A DNA stretch of 64,000 nucleotides from Mermis nigrescens (lineage: Eukaryota; Nematoda; Enoplea; Mermithida; Mermithidae): the NCBI GenBank assembly GCA_036768485.1, contig JAVLUZ010000143.1, positions 1,483,633 through 1,547,632 of the forward strand, given 5' to 3'. The position numbers and the translations under genes are program-made. Positions 48,401-60,549 of the stretch are shown piece by piece. The first letter of the stretch is position 1, and every line of letters starts with the position of its first letter. The notes under the pieces are model-generated. The model had not been told where the DNA came from. It did not search any database and saw only the letters and a list, made by a program, of their open reading frames with translations.

Positions 48401-51400
48401 CTTCAAAATATACTAGAACATACTTGAATTTCTTCCCCAGGACCAGTTTGTAAAAAAATCAGTTGTAAAACATGGACGCAAATTAATTACAGACCATTTT
48501 AGCGAGCTTATGTAGGAACAGACAGAAACGTAGCATGATCTAAAAAGATTAAGTTATAGAATGATAAACAATATGTATGCAACGAGCTCGACACCTTAGG
48601 TTAAAAATTTGATCAGCTTGATTTTACCTGTTGATGTTGCCTTTGCCTAAATTTGATACACTCATAGTAATGTAATGGTAGGTAACTCATGGAATTACTG
48701 GTGCTGCAGGGACTGCTGACCGGTGAAACTGTTGAGACTCTTGCCGTATAGGGATTCTTGGTGGGACTGTTAGGACGGTAGGACGCTTGGGCCGATCTGG
48801 GGGTCCGCTGGTCCAGGGGGTCAAGAATTGTGTTTTTGGAGCCAAAATGACCTAAAAAGTGGTATAAGCTCTAAAATAGCCGTAAGACTACGTTATTAAA
48901 CAGTTTGTGGTCAATGTTAAGCACGTTCAAAGAAAAATTGTAATTTGTATCCGATTTATGCCTTCATTTCACCTCATTCTCCGCGGAAATTTCCAATTTT
49001 TATTCTGGGGGTCTAGACCCCAAACTCCCCCCTTACGTGGATGTCTAGTTAGGACTCTTGAAATGCTACTAAGATAAATGTACGGGTATCTATGATTAAG
49101 CAAAGACGGTCCAGCAATTTTTATACCTGTCATTTGAATTTTATTATTTTTTCACAGATTCATTTGAGCGATATAAAACGGCATCCTACAAGCCCAATGA
49201 ACATAAAGTGAGTAGATATGAATATTTCGCTGAGTATCGCTATGTAAATTAAACTTGACATATCGCTTTTCTTCATGATCAGTTACTATTTAATTGATAA
49301 TACGTCGGAAGGGATCAATTTCAAGCCCTACTTTTATTGTGTTTTAGTGCTTAGAAGTTAATTGTCTTTTGACAGATATTGATCAACTAGCTTTCAAGTG
49401 TACATAAGTCATTAAGATTTCATGTTGTGTATTAAATTATTATACAGTCCTCATTACATTGAGCAGGTTTTATCAGGAGAAGAAAAATCTGCTTCGTTGG
49501 AATTTTCACCCTTAAACACAACATCAAATGAAGAATTAAGAAGCAGGTAAGAGCGTCAGCTTGACAAATCACTTTGTTTTTTCAATTGAACTGTCAAAAT
49601 CGCGATAATTCAGCCTATTAATTTGAAATATTCATATCTTTTGTAGAAAGATGTTGAACTTGGATCAGCTTAAATGCAATTTTTATGATGGCTGTCAGCC
49701 ATTCATTTTATTCCTTTTTTACCTTTTAATTTTATTTTATTTATACCTATTTCATCGATCAGCCGTATGACACTTCATTTCTGAGTATTTGATAAAAAGT
49801 AAGTCAGGGTGTCAAACTTATTGAATCCATTCTTATTTTGTTACCATGCGAGCAATTTCAGTTCAAATCAAATGAAGCGTCATAAAAAAGAAGTTCAAAA
49901 GAAAGATTTATTGTCACTATCAATCACCCCGCCAGCTGCACTAGCTTGCTGGCAGTGCTATTAACATTATTTTTATGTTTAGACACAAAAACTGTGTTTA
50001 GGCGTTGGTAATGTCTGCGCAAAACATCATGTTTAATTAGTCAATATGTACAAAAATAATTTTTAAGACTTCTTATTGAACTCTTTTAAAGCACACTTAT
50101 TTAAAATTTTTCATTCTTCAAATGATCTACAGATTAAAAGTCTTAGTTAAGAAGATAGCGTGTTTATGCTCATGCCGAATTCTTCTTGTGTCTTTTCACA
50201 TGATTGTAAATTTCTTGGAGACATTAAAAAATAGAAATAAAATTTATAAAATGTGATGTTTTCGCCAATTAAAAGATTTTTCCATACTATTACGCAGGCA
50301 AACCGTTTATGGTTTTGCCTTTATGTAGAATTGAATTATATTTTATAAAAAATGAGCATTTAATACACCAATTTATGCTTTTTATAATAATTTGATTGTG
50401 TGTTGCTGAACATTGTGTCCATGCAGCATTTTTCAACAGATGCTTGTTGCTAGAAGAGATAATACTTAAGAAAGACAAAGCTTTATCAGATGCACAAGAA
50501 AATATCACTACACTGCGAAAGGAATTAGCTGAGAAGACTACGTTTGCGCAAATGATAGAGAAAAAGTGAGTTTTTTCTTGTGCTAAGAAAGAAAGAAAAT
50601 TTTAAGAATCATTTGCTGATATTTGTATTTGGAGACCCGAATAGACGGTAATATAAAACCCTCAGTTAAGAAATAACTCAAAAAGTTTGTTGCGCTATTT
50701 ACCGTAGCTTCTTATGCCTGAGTTCGTAATGTAATAAAATTTAAAAATATGGAAGAACATAAAAATTTTAAAAAACATTACTTCAGTTTGTTATTTTCAT
50801 TACTTTTATCAATATTTTCCTCTAAGTCTTTGCATGTCGTTATATTCATATGTAATTAATCTATCTTCAGATTATTTTTCGTGTATCGCTTTTATAATTG
50901 AAACTGCCTCCAAAAGACGGAATATTATGTATTTCGAAAAATTGCAATTGTGCACCCGCTAAGTGACAGAAATTTGAGTAATTGAGAATTGACAGAAATT
51001 TACAAGTGACAAGAATAAAAATATTGCATTTTATTGTTGAAAGTCATCACTTTGTCAATTTATTTTCTGACATACGAATAAGAAATGTTGGTTATAGAGT
51101 ATTCCACCCAAGCAGTGTAGAGATGTCACCCATACGAGTATATGTGCTCTTCTATAATATTACCTTTTTTGCCAAATTTATTCAATATTTATCTGTTCAA
51201 ATCATAAATTATCGAAAGATGATCGAAATTGGTTTGAAACAACGAGCAGTTTTTAATACGTCTAAATATAAATTTTTGCAGACATAATGAAGCTGAAGGA
51301 GCCTTAGCAAAAACGTCAAAGGAACTTTTGAACGTCAAGCAGAATTTAGAAAAGACGAAAAAAGAATTCGATTATTCGTCCGGTCCGATAGAAGGTTTCG

Positions 51401-54400
51401 GTGATCCGCACATTTTGAAAGAAAGCCCTTCCCTGAAAAAGCAATTGGACGACGTGAGATGGCGGTAATCGAAACTTCATGTTTTGAATTTACTTATTAA
51501 GCGATTCCAGTTTTCTGCCTGAAATGAGAAAGTTGCGAAGATGACGATGCCATCAGGAGAAGCAGAATCTAAACTAAATCTCACCGATTATTTATTTAAA
51601 AAAGTCAATCTTTTTAAAATAACGGTCACGTGATTAAGACGTAATTCATGGGCAATAGACAAACGATGAGAAGCCATTCGAGAGGAATAAATACGCAATC
51701 ATTTATTATTTTTAATCTAAGTAATTGATATGAGCGCTGACCATTGAGCTTAACATCTAAATATTTTAATGCTAATCATGCTAGAAAATTTATCTTGATT
51801 ATTACTTATATAATTTGAGAAATTGTTCGAGATGTGTTTGATAAATTCTATTAGCTATAAAGGTGTCACAAAATTCAAGCATTCCTTATTGAAGGACCAC
51901 AATAATAAGCCGCGTTTTAAGAAAATGTATAGGTTCATTTATTCATATTTTAGTAGGCAATTTTTGATATATAAATTAGCTTTCGATTGATTTGATTTCA
52001 TAAGCGTTCATTTTTGATCATTTTTGTCGATGATTTAGCTGCGGTGAACTTGAGGCTTCTTTGCATACAAAGAATAGAGAAGCTGTGGCATTGCGAGACT
52101 GGAAACGAGAAGCCGAAGAGACGATAAATAAATTACAAACTGAACACGGTGTTTGCAACAGTAGGTTCGTCTAAAAACTAATAGAGCATATTCTATTAGA
52201 AATTAATAAGCAGAAGAAAAATTGTTTTTTAGCTGTTTCCAATCTGGAGGGGCTATCATAGCTAACGCGTTAGCGCGTACCTATAATATACTTGGGTACC
52301 TCCAACATCTGTCTACCCCTACAGCTATAACGGGACATATCTGGGAGGTGCGGTTTTTTAAAAAGATAGATAATAAAAAACTTCGCTGTGGATGTTTTTG
52401 TTTTTTTGTTAATCAATACCCAGTGTGTAAAGAGAGTGAAAGTTTTACAGTAACGTTGTGATATATAGCATTTTTAAATTTTGGTAAGGACGCTCCCCTT
52501 TTCTAGCTCAGTTTTGCATTCTGTTTAGTCTGCTTTTTTAAATTGTAGACAATTGAGTAAGCTCAAAAGTGTTATTTTTTGAAAAGTGACTTATTTCCAG
52601 AGTGGCAGTATAAAGAGTGTAAAGAATCTGAGGGTTAAAACACATTTTTGGCCTTTCTTTGTGTGCCAATAACTCCGGTTGCGAGTCCCGAAAAATTGAC
52701 AGAAATGTATTACGGTTCAAGGGCTACTTTTTGCTAACTAGTCAACTTTGTACACTCAATACGGAGTTAGATCTAGGGGTTTAAACTTTACACTCTAAAG
52801 GATGATGTAAAAAACAGATTTTGCATAAGATTTCTCTGTCCGCTTATAATTTGGGATAAATTGAATATAGCAGAAATAAAGTACCTTCTAAGGGCCACAC
52901 GTCGCAGCAAAGCGCGTTAAAAACACAATATTGAGTTATTTATGGGGGTGTAAAGTTCGAAATCAGGGGTATAAAATGAGCGAAAATTACACGTTTTTCC
53001 CTATTTTGATTGGTTAATATCTGAAATATTTTTCGGAACAGAAGCTTTCCACATACAAACTTACTAAGATTCTTTACACATAATGGGAAGTTAGATTTAG
53101 ATTTTTAAAGTTTACAATGTGCCAGACGGTGGAGAATACATTTTTGTCCGTTCTTTTGTTTCCCACTTCCTCCGTTTGGAAGTCGGGATAGGTCGAATAA
53201 AATAAAAATGAAGTACTTTTTAAGGGGTACACGTCACAGCAAATTGCGTTTATTTACATCAATATTGAGCTTTTTCGGGAGGTGTAAAGTCAAAAATTGG
53301 GTGTGTTAGACGTGTTTCTGTCTTGTATTATCAGCCAAATTCTCCGGTTATAAGTCTGGACATGATCTCAAGTCTAAAAATTGTACCAGGAATCGAACGT
53401 AATATGTCAATTAGGCGCGTTTGTTTACACTTAACAGTGATATAAAGTGGCTTATATCTATTATTTATTTGACTTCAGGCCATTGTAGAGAATAAGTTTT
53501 TTCATAAATGTTGATCGTAATATCAGAGTAATATCAGAATTACGAATACGACTAAAATCTTCTTCACACTCTGTGGCTGTGTAAAGTTTACATTGCAAAT
53601 TAAGATTAATTCTAGAGCCTTGCAGTAGCTTAATTTTTTCAAAATGCTCTACGTAACGTTAGAATTACGAATCTGACTGTTAGTTGTCTCAACACCTAGT
53701 AGTTGTGTAAAGTTTGCGCTATTCATTTACTGTTAATATGCAGTTTATTGTACAAATTTATTTTACTTCCAGAGCGTTGCAAAACGTAAATTGTTTTTCA
53801 AAATATGTTCCGTAAGGTTAGGATTACTAATCTGACTGTATGTTTTCTGTACACCCAGTAGTTATGTAAAGTTTACACTGAAAATTAAATTTAGTTTTAG
53901 AGCGTTGCAGAAGCTAAATTTTTTTAAAAAATGTTCCATGTAACGTTAGGATTACGAATCTGTGCGTAAGTGTTCTTTACACCCAATAGTTGCTTGAAGT
54001 TTATGCTGAAAATCTCTGATCTGTTTAAATAAGGTAAGGTTGTCTTGCTTGAAAGAGATAATGCTGATGTTTTTAATGACAATTTGTTACCGCATGTGTT
54101 TCTGACTGACTTACTCAAATCATGCTAATTAAAAGTAGGGTACTAGCAAAGAAAAATGCTCCGATGAAACAAAAAAGACGAATGCTTCTTATAAGAGTGT
54201 ATAAACATAATCTAAAATGTTAACTTTTTGTAAATAGCTTGCAAGTTGCAACGCTGACTTGCTTCGTATCATGATTGATAGAAAACTAGTCTCTTTTTTA
54301 ACCAAGTGCATGGATCCGATCAGAAAACTAAAATCCTCATTACTGTAGCGCTCGATTTTCCATTGCTCGACGCGGAGTCGGTAGCAAATTTTTTATGGGT

Positions 54401-56729
54401 ATGGCGGGTCGAGCGATGACGGAATCGGGTGCTACAATAATAAGTATTGGTTTACTTAGCGAATTCATGAACTTGGTTAGAAAATAGACTATAACTGCAA
54501 TTGCATTTAACGGTGTTTTATTTTGTCCTCATGAGCATTATAGTAAGCAAACCCTCATGAGCATTATAGTAAGCAAACCCACAATCGTCGCGGGCATGCA
54601 AGTGTACCAACATGTAGTCTGTTTCACGTAAGCTTATGCGTTTCCTGCTGCTTTAAACCAACAATTTCTTTGATTGTCTTGAATGCATCGATGTTTGCTA
54701 TTTCATTCAATTGGCTTGCAAAGTCTCTCCTAGTCTACTCCATCTAATTTACCATAGCTACTGCATAGCTAACTTGCTGCTTTTTCAATCGTTTTTTTGG
54801 TTCAATAGTTTATTTCAATCTGCAGGTCGCAGAATATACTTTGATTTTTTGCATTGCTTAGAGAAAGTCTGATCTTTCAGCAGATTTTGCGACTTTAGGC
54901 ATTTCCATAGGTCCTTTTACATCCTTAGTAATCCACAATCCTAAGTATATTCGTTTTTTTGTTCCATCGGGGCATTTTTCTTTGCTAGTTACATTCATAT
55001 GATCATGCGTTTTTCACTATCATTACCATTCTCTTACATGGCCTTACTAATGGAATAATAGTTATACTGCTTAGTATTTTTAATTTTGGTTTTCCACTCA
55101 ACTTGGTATTGGGAAAAATATTTCCACTTAAAGAATGATAATGTTGTTTTTCTGTTTCTATCGTAATTTTACGTTTTTACTCCGTTTATCTTCTGCATTT
55201 CCAAGTTTAATGCGATATTAAGTTCGAAGCTCTTTTCGTGTTTCATCTATTTTCATAAAGTGGGAGCCATGGAGTACCAAATAAAGCATTATTTTTCATA
55301 CTGCAGCTGTTGTTCAATTAAATATTTTCAGAAAGGAACAACTTGAAGCCACTATTCACGCGTTGCATCAATTCGCTATGCTGATGAAAAGAGAATTAGA
55401 GAAACGGTAAATAGTAACTAAAAGATTAATGATCTCAATTTTTTGTGATATGCTGCTTTGCTTTTCTGCAGAGCCGGACTAGAGCCTGGAGCTAAGATTT
55501 CGATCATCAGCAACAACAGAGCATTCGAAGATGCAGAAGAAAGAATAAGACGCTTTGAAAAGGAGTGAGTTATGCATTTTATTATTCTCTTCAGAGAAAA
55601 AGGAATAATTATATCTTTGAAGTGTCTTTCATCACAATTGAATCGCATTATTTATGATGTGATGATACTTATTTATTTCAAGCTAATTACAAAACTATAC
55701 TGCATCCTATTTGCGGCATTATCGCAAAACATACAACAAATAAAGTATGTAACTATGCTCTGTTTCATACAAGTTTGGGCATAAATTTTGAAAGCTATGT
55801 CCGACAATAAGCCGACTGATTGTGATTAAAGCATTGATTTGATCTATAATTGTCGTAATCTGTCGACTAACTCGGAAAAAATACTAAAAATGTATGCCCA
55901 AACTCATGTGAAACAGACTATAGGGATATATGAGAGCCTGGCAACAATTATAAAACCGTTGCCATCAGTAATGCACAGCATGGGAATGCTAACACTTTAT
56001 ACTTACACGAATAATAAACACAGTAGTAGCGAAACTGTTGAAAAGCAATAGTAACACTTTATAAAAAGCCTAAAATATGTAAGTGTGATTATACATAGAT
56101 GCTTAGCATGGCCGATTGAGGGGGGCAAAAAATTGAGCTTTTTTTGGGCCAAAATGAGCTTAAAAACTGGTATAAGCGCTAGAATAGCATTAGGACTACA
56201 TTGTTGCACAGGTTCTGGTCAATTTAAAGCACTTTTGAAGAAAAGTTTTAATTTTCACATATTTATGGCCTTCATTAGGCCTCATTTTCCCCAGAAAAGA
56301 TTTTTTCATTCTGTAGGGTTAAGACCCCCAAACTCCTCACATGTATGTCTGGTGTAATATACCATTGTAAGAACCTTTATCAGCAGTGAATGTTTTCAAG
56401 CCTGCCGGTAAACAACTTACTTAAGATTAAATCGATGGTTTTCATAATTTTCAGTGCTCAATCGGTCTTAATATTTTAAACCTTATGTTTCGCTTCGATC
56501 AGAATAAAATGAACTTTGGCACAAGTCAATGCTTCGCTTTATGCTTTGTATCAAAAATATTTTATAAGTTAACTGTTTAAAATAAAATTCTATTCAATAT
56601 GCACTTTTTCCAATTATTTCGTATTGTTAAAATACGAATATATGTACGGTTTATAATTTTAGCTTAGACCTTGCGAGAGATGACTTGTGTCGTCGGGTTG
56701 AAGAAATAACGGACTGGAAATGGAAGTAA
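45435..56729 (+). CDS. TDP-43 N-terminal-domain-like protein with long coiled coil
   Basis: Eleven exons join in phase: 45435-45592, 46985-47058, 47145-47228, 49158-49207, 49467-49546, 50440-50565, 51282-51464, 52039-52164, 55332-55406, 55472-55564 and 56663-56729, giving 371 residues. Residues 1-80 resemble the TDP-43 N-terminal ubiquitin-like fold, which drives head-to-tail oligomers. Diagnostic stretches are FEIPLDEDGTLSLKSL, AQLPGASGLWY and KLLPPDNEW-NMTYNVSY. No RRM follows. From about residue 145 the sequence is heptad-like (LLLEEIILKKDKALSDAQEN, LNVKQNLEKTKKEF, RRVEEITDW), broken by a Gly/Pro linker near SSGPIEGFGDP. The last seven introns, from intron 5 on, are all phase 2, except none is expected after the stop. 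A TTGCAG acceptor at 45432 just before the ATG favours this start over ATG 45405, which would add ten residues. The end is less sure: TGGAA|GTAATG at 56726 could also be a donor, continuing the coil beyond the window. Confidence 0.75.
45765..46030 (+). repeat. Repeat family R1, diverged copy
   Basis: CATGGGCGGGACCGAAATTC, GGGTCAAAAATGGGTC, TCTCATCGAGATTTATC and CACATGTGTGGCCGC. It is in the first intron of the TDP-43-NTD-like gene. Confidence 0.55.
47800..48060 (+). repeat. Repeat family B, copy 6 (diverged)
   Basis: AAATGATGTCAAAAGCTGG, TATAATTGCTAAAATAACATG, CAGTTTCTGGTCAATTTC, TTCTGACGCCTAGAACCTC and CCCCCACGTACATGTC. In intron 3 of the coiled-coil gene. Confidence 0.65.
48685..49060 (+). 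repeat. Repeat family B, copy 7, preceded by a minisatellite scrap
   Basis: 48690-48785 is a degenerate GGACTGCTGACCGGTG/GGGACTGTTAGGACGG tract related to the foldback arms at 30650 and 60280. Then the family B core follows: GATCTGGGGGTCCGCTGG, GGTATAAGCTCTAAAATAGC and GGGGGTCTAGACCCC. In intron 3 of the coiled-coil gene. Confidence 0.7.
52256..54988 (+). mobile_element. Helitron-like non-autonomous element, copy 3
   Basis: Begins A|TCATAGCTAACGCG and ends TTTCTTTGCTAG|T. It sits cleanly inside intron 8 of the coiled-coil gene, 92 bp after the donor. The body has the same TTTACAC/GTGTAAAG array and 3' inverted block (from about 54143). No flanking duplication is visible. Because it interrupts a reconstructed intron, this copy gives the clearest element borders. 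Confidence 0.75.
55752..55924. repeat. Palindromic MITE-like element, best copy
   Basis: GCTCTGTTTCATACAAGTTTG at the left is mirrored by AACTCATGTGAAACAGACTA at the right. ATGTCCGACAATAAGCCGAC is mirrored by GTCGACTAACTCGG. It lies in intron 10 of the coiled-coil gene. Confidence 0.75.
56090..56360 (+). repeat. Repeat family B, copy 8
   Basis: TAGATGCTTAGCATGGCCG, TGGGCCAAAATGAGC, TATAAGCGCTAGAATAGC and CATGTATGTCTGGTG. In intron 10 of the coiled-coil gene. The overlapping 90-codon frame is repeat-derived. Confidence 0.75.
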
Positions 56730-56771
56730 TGAAACATTTAGTTTTAAAAGAATATGAAAGGACATGTTTGG

Positions 56772-56777
56772 AATAAA
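56772..56777 (+). terminator. Possible polyadenylation signal of the coiled-coil gene
   Basis: AATAAA 42 bp after the TAA stop at 56727-56729, supporting 56729 as the true end of the coding sequence. Confidence 0.45.
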
Positions 56778-56904
56778 TGCATAAATAATATCAGTATTAA
56801 AGCACATAATGAAATGTGCAGCAGGTATTTTTTTCATTTCTGATCGTGAAATCATGCAAATACTCGTAGTATACTTCGCGTTCTATCCCAAAAATTCTCA
56901 TTTT

Positions 56905-57185
56905 TTATCAGCATGGCCGGTCTATGGGCGGAAGGGGGAAGGGCGGGGGTCAGCTCGAAAACTTTTTTGAGCCAGTATAGCTTTAAAAACTTGTGTATAT
57001 GCTAAAATATCGTGAAAACAATGTTGATCTACATTTATGGTAATCTCAAGATTTTTTGGTAGAAAAATTTGATATTCAAATCTTCTCGGTCTTCATTTCC
57101 CATTATTTTTCAAACTAAATTTCCCATTTGTCCATTTTAGGAGTCTAAGCCTTAAACCCCCACGTAAATGTTATGTATGTTTGCT
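56905..57185 (+). repeat. Repeat family B, copy 9 (diverged)
   Basis: CAGCATGGCCGGTCTATG, GTATATGCTAAAATATCGTG, CCATTTTAGGAGTCTAAGCC and CCCCCACGTAAATG. Placed just upstream of a Helitron-like copy. Confidence 0.6.
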
Positions 57186-57255
57186 GTGTACGCACTGTGT
57201 GCAACTGCAAAAACACCTTTTTAGGGTAGCAGACGTAACGTCACTTATTTCATCA

Positions 57256-59431
57256 CTAGCAAAGAAAAATGCTCCGATGGAACAAAAAAGGTAAATCTAC
57301 TTGAATGGATGTAAAAGAAGGGGACTAGGGAAAATTTCCCTATATGCGCAGAAGCCATAGGAATGTGCTAAACAGTTAGACTACCCGTAAACAATGCAAA
57401 AATCGAAGTATATTCTGCGGCCTGTGAAAAATGAGGGTTTTCGCAAAAGAGCATGGAAGACACTTCCATGACCATTAAATAATCAATGTATTATTTATTT
57501 AATGAAATCTTGACCTTCCACAATGCTCTGGCGTGAAAGATAATAGTGTAAACTTTACACCTACATAGCCAACTCAGTATTTTGCATGAAAAACCCCAAA
57601 AAATTTCTTTAAATCTTCCAAAATAAAGTAATCAAAATACTCGCCATCGTTATCGAAATTACTACAGAAAATCTGCAAAAACGCGCATAGGCCGCAGAAT
57701 ATACTTCGATTTTTGCGTTGTTTAGGGGAAGTCTAACTGTTTAGCACATTCCTATGGCTTCTGCGCATATAGGAAAATTTTCCCTAGTCCCCTCCTTTTA
57801 CATCCTTAACAATGTTCAAGTATATTTACCTTTTTGTTCCATCGGAGCGTTTTTCCTTGCTAGTTCCCTTCTTTTATTTAATATTTTAGGCCCAATATCC
57901 ATAGGTGGGCAGTGCCGAAATTCTGGGGTGCAAGTAGCTGGAAAAATTCTTTTTTCGTCTCGAACCCTTTACACTAAAACAATCACAGATCAAGAAATAT
58001 TGCATTGAAAGAGAAAAAATTCTAACTTTTGAGATATTGTAGCCCTCTACATTATAAAACCAATTGGACTGCACAGAAACCTAAATTGAGTTAGATAACC
58101 TTCAGGACACGCTAACAGTAGAAAACCCGTGTACTTTACACTTTCGTGCAAAGATAACCTTCAGGACACGCTAACAGTAAAAAACCCGTGTACTTTACAC
58201 TTTTGTGCAAGAACCATTGAGTGTAAAGCAATTTTAATATTAGATTCGTAATCTACAACTCAGGGGCAACATTATAAAAAAATTGGCTCTCCGCAAATTG
58301 TTTGATACCCAATGCTCTGGGCGGAAAAGTGCTTCTCAGTGTAAACTTTACACTTGTGCTAATAAGGCAATATTGGGTGTATAGAAACAAAATAAACTAG
58401 GATCTGTAACGCTAAGGTCAGGGCACATTTTAAGCATAATTAGCATGTTCCGCCTACTTAGCGGAGTAGCTGAAGAAATTTCATTTTTCGTCTCGAACTC
58501 TTTACACTAAAACGATCACAGATCAAGAAATATTGCGTTAGAAGAGAAAAATTTTTTCATGTCTTGAGATATTGTAACCCTCTACATTATAAAACCAGTT
58601 GGACTGCACAGAAACCGAAATTGAGATAGATAAGCTTTAGGGCACGCAAAGAGTAAAAAAACCCGCATACTTTACAAATTTGTGCAACAACCATTGAGAG
58701 TAAAGAAATTTTATTGTCACATTCGTAATCTACAACTCTGGGGGCAACATTTTTAAAAATGAAATTGGCCCTCCACAAATTGTTTGATACTCAATACTCT
58801 GGGCGGAAAAGTGCTTCTCAGTGTAAACTTTACGCTTGTGCTAATAACGCAATATTGGGTGTATAGAAACAAAATAAACTAGCATCTGTAACGCTAAGGT
58901 CAGGGCACATTTTAAGCATAATTAGCATGTCCCGCATCGATCACAGATCAAGAAATATTGCGTTGAAATAGAAAAAAATTTGTCATCGAGATATTGTAAC
59001 CCTCTACATTATAAAACCAATTGGACTGCACAGAAACCAAAATTGAGTAAGATAAGCTGAAAACACGCAAAGAGTAAAAACCCTTATACTTTACATTTTT
59101 GTGCAACAACCATTGAGTGTAAAGGAATTTAAGGCAGCTTCGTAATCTACAGCTCGGGGGCAACATTTTTTGGAAAAATTGGCCTTCCAGCAAATTATTT
59201 GACTTTTCAGTTTGCAATTTACACACTCATTGCTAATTAGGTATTGAGTGTAAACCAAAGAAATGGTACATCGAGTTTTTAAATTATCTATCATTTTAAA
59301 AAAACCGCACCTCCCAGGTGTGTGCCGTTGTTGCTGTGAGGAGGGACACAAAATTCGCACTTGCTGCGATAAACATATAAGAAAAAAGGTGGCCAAGTAT
59401 ATTATAGGTAGCGCTATCGCGCTACCTATGA
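57256..59431 (-). mobile_element. Helitron-like non-autonomous element, copy 4 (reversed)
   Basis: Read on the minus strand it begins A|TCATAGGTAGCGC at 59431 and ends TTTGCTAG|T at 57256. The internal region has three successive ~400-bp blocks (about 57960-58380, 58490-58870, 58930-59380), each with TTTACACT and TTATAAAACCAATTGGACT. An R1-like scrap (GGTGGGCAGTGCCGAAATTC) interrupts it near 57900. Confidence 0.7.
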
Positions 59432-59443
59432 TTGTAAGATCGT

Positions 59444-60350
59444 GTCCCAACACTGCCACCGTCCCAACACTGCCACCATTTCAACACTGACACCAGTCCC
59501 AACACTGCCACCGCGAGTCCAAACACTGCCACCGTGAGTCCCAACATTGCCACCGCGAGTCCCAACACTGCCAACACGTTGTGTATTGGCATGCACATGC
59601 ACGGAAATTTTGTTGCAAAAAGGCTTAACATTTGGGGCATGCATGGGGGGAGGGGGTTGTAAACATACGTGAGCAGCACGAAAATTCTGGGGGAAGGATG
59701 GGTAAAATCGTCAAAAATGTTACTAAAAATAGAATTCTGGGGGAAGGGGGTTTCAACTTCTCGGGGGGGGGTACAAACCCCCCACGACCATGTGTGGTTG
59801 TACACCCCTCAAAATTTAAACTCCCCAGTATCAGGCGGATCTCCCACAATTGTGTTTTTGATTTTTTCCTCAATGTTTGTCCCATAAGATCCACTCCCAG
59901 TATTTAGTCGCTGCTCACATGTAATTAAAAGCATTAAGCACATAATGTTCATGGATTATAATGGTGGGGTCGCCAGTGAAGGGTAGAATCAAGAGCTTGT
60001 TAGGTGCTAAATCTTAAAATTTTCTCATGTAGTAATTCTATGTTGCATTTGCCATGTCGAAGTTGCCTAGAAATGGGCTAATTTGTAATTGAAGCAATCT
60101 TTGATACCTAACTTCTGAACATCTCAGTGTGGGTAATACCCCTCTCACCCCTCACTATATGCATGTTCAATTCCGCGTCACCTTCCGCATGATTTCAGCC
60201 TATCAAATACGTACGTACCATGCATGCCCCAAATGTTAAGCGTTTTTGCAACAAAATTTCCGTGCATGTGCATGCCAACACACAACCTGTTGGCAGTGTT
60301 GGGACTCGCGATGGCAAGGTTGGGACGGTGGCAGTGTTAGGACTACACCG
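59444..60350. mobile_element. Foldback with minisatellite arms (CCCAACACTGCCACCGT type), copy 2, with R1 insert
   Basis: The left arm 59444-59580 is CCAACACTGCCACC repeats. The right arm 60275-60345 is GGCAGTGTTGGGACTCGCG and similar. The interior shares GGTGGGGTCGCCAGTG and GTAATTCTATGTTGCATTT with copy 1. An R1-type block (59640-59830) with AAATTCTGGGGG and CCCCCCACGACCATGTG lies inside. It begins 12 bp from the end of the reversed Helitron-like copy. Confidence 0.75.
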
Positions 60351-60549
60351 ATTGTAAGTCTGCGGCAAAGATGCATAATTGTCGCCGTATGCTTCTTAGT
60401 CGCAGTTGAACAAGGCATGATGTAACGCACGAAGGACATTCTGTATTTCCGGTAACTTTTTGCATAGCTGCTACTATGAATTTTCATCTCTGCTTAAGAT
60501 AAGTTAGGGCATGACTGTTGAGCAGCGCTCCCTATAATTTTCTGTCAAC
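60351..60549. other. GC-richer block, possible minus-strand exon, unassigned
   Basis: 60355-60475 has higher G+C and is open on the minus strand from an ATG at 60487 (MKIHSSSYAKSYRKYRMSFV). Another minus frame is also protein-like but has a stop. There is no clear splice donor before the minisatellite begins. It may be a remnant of a mobile element protein. Confidence 0.2.
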
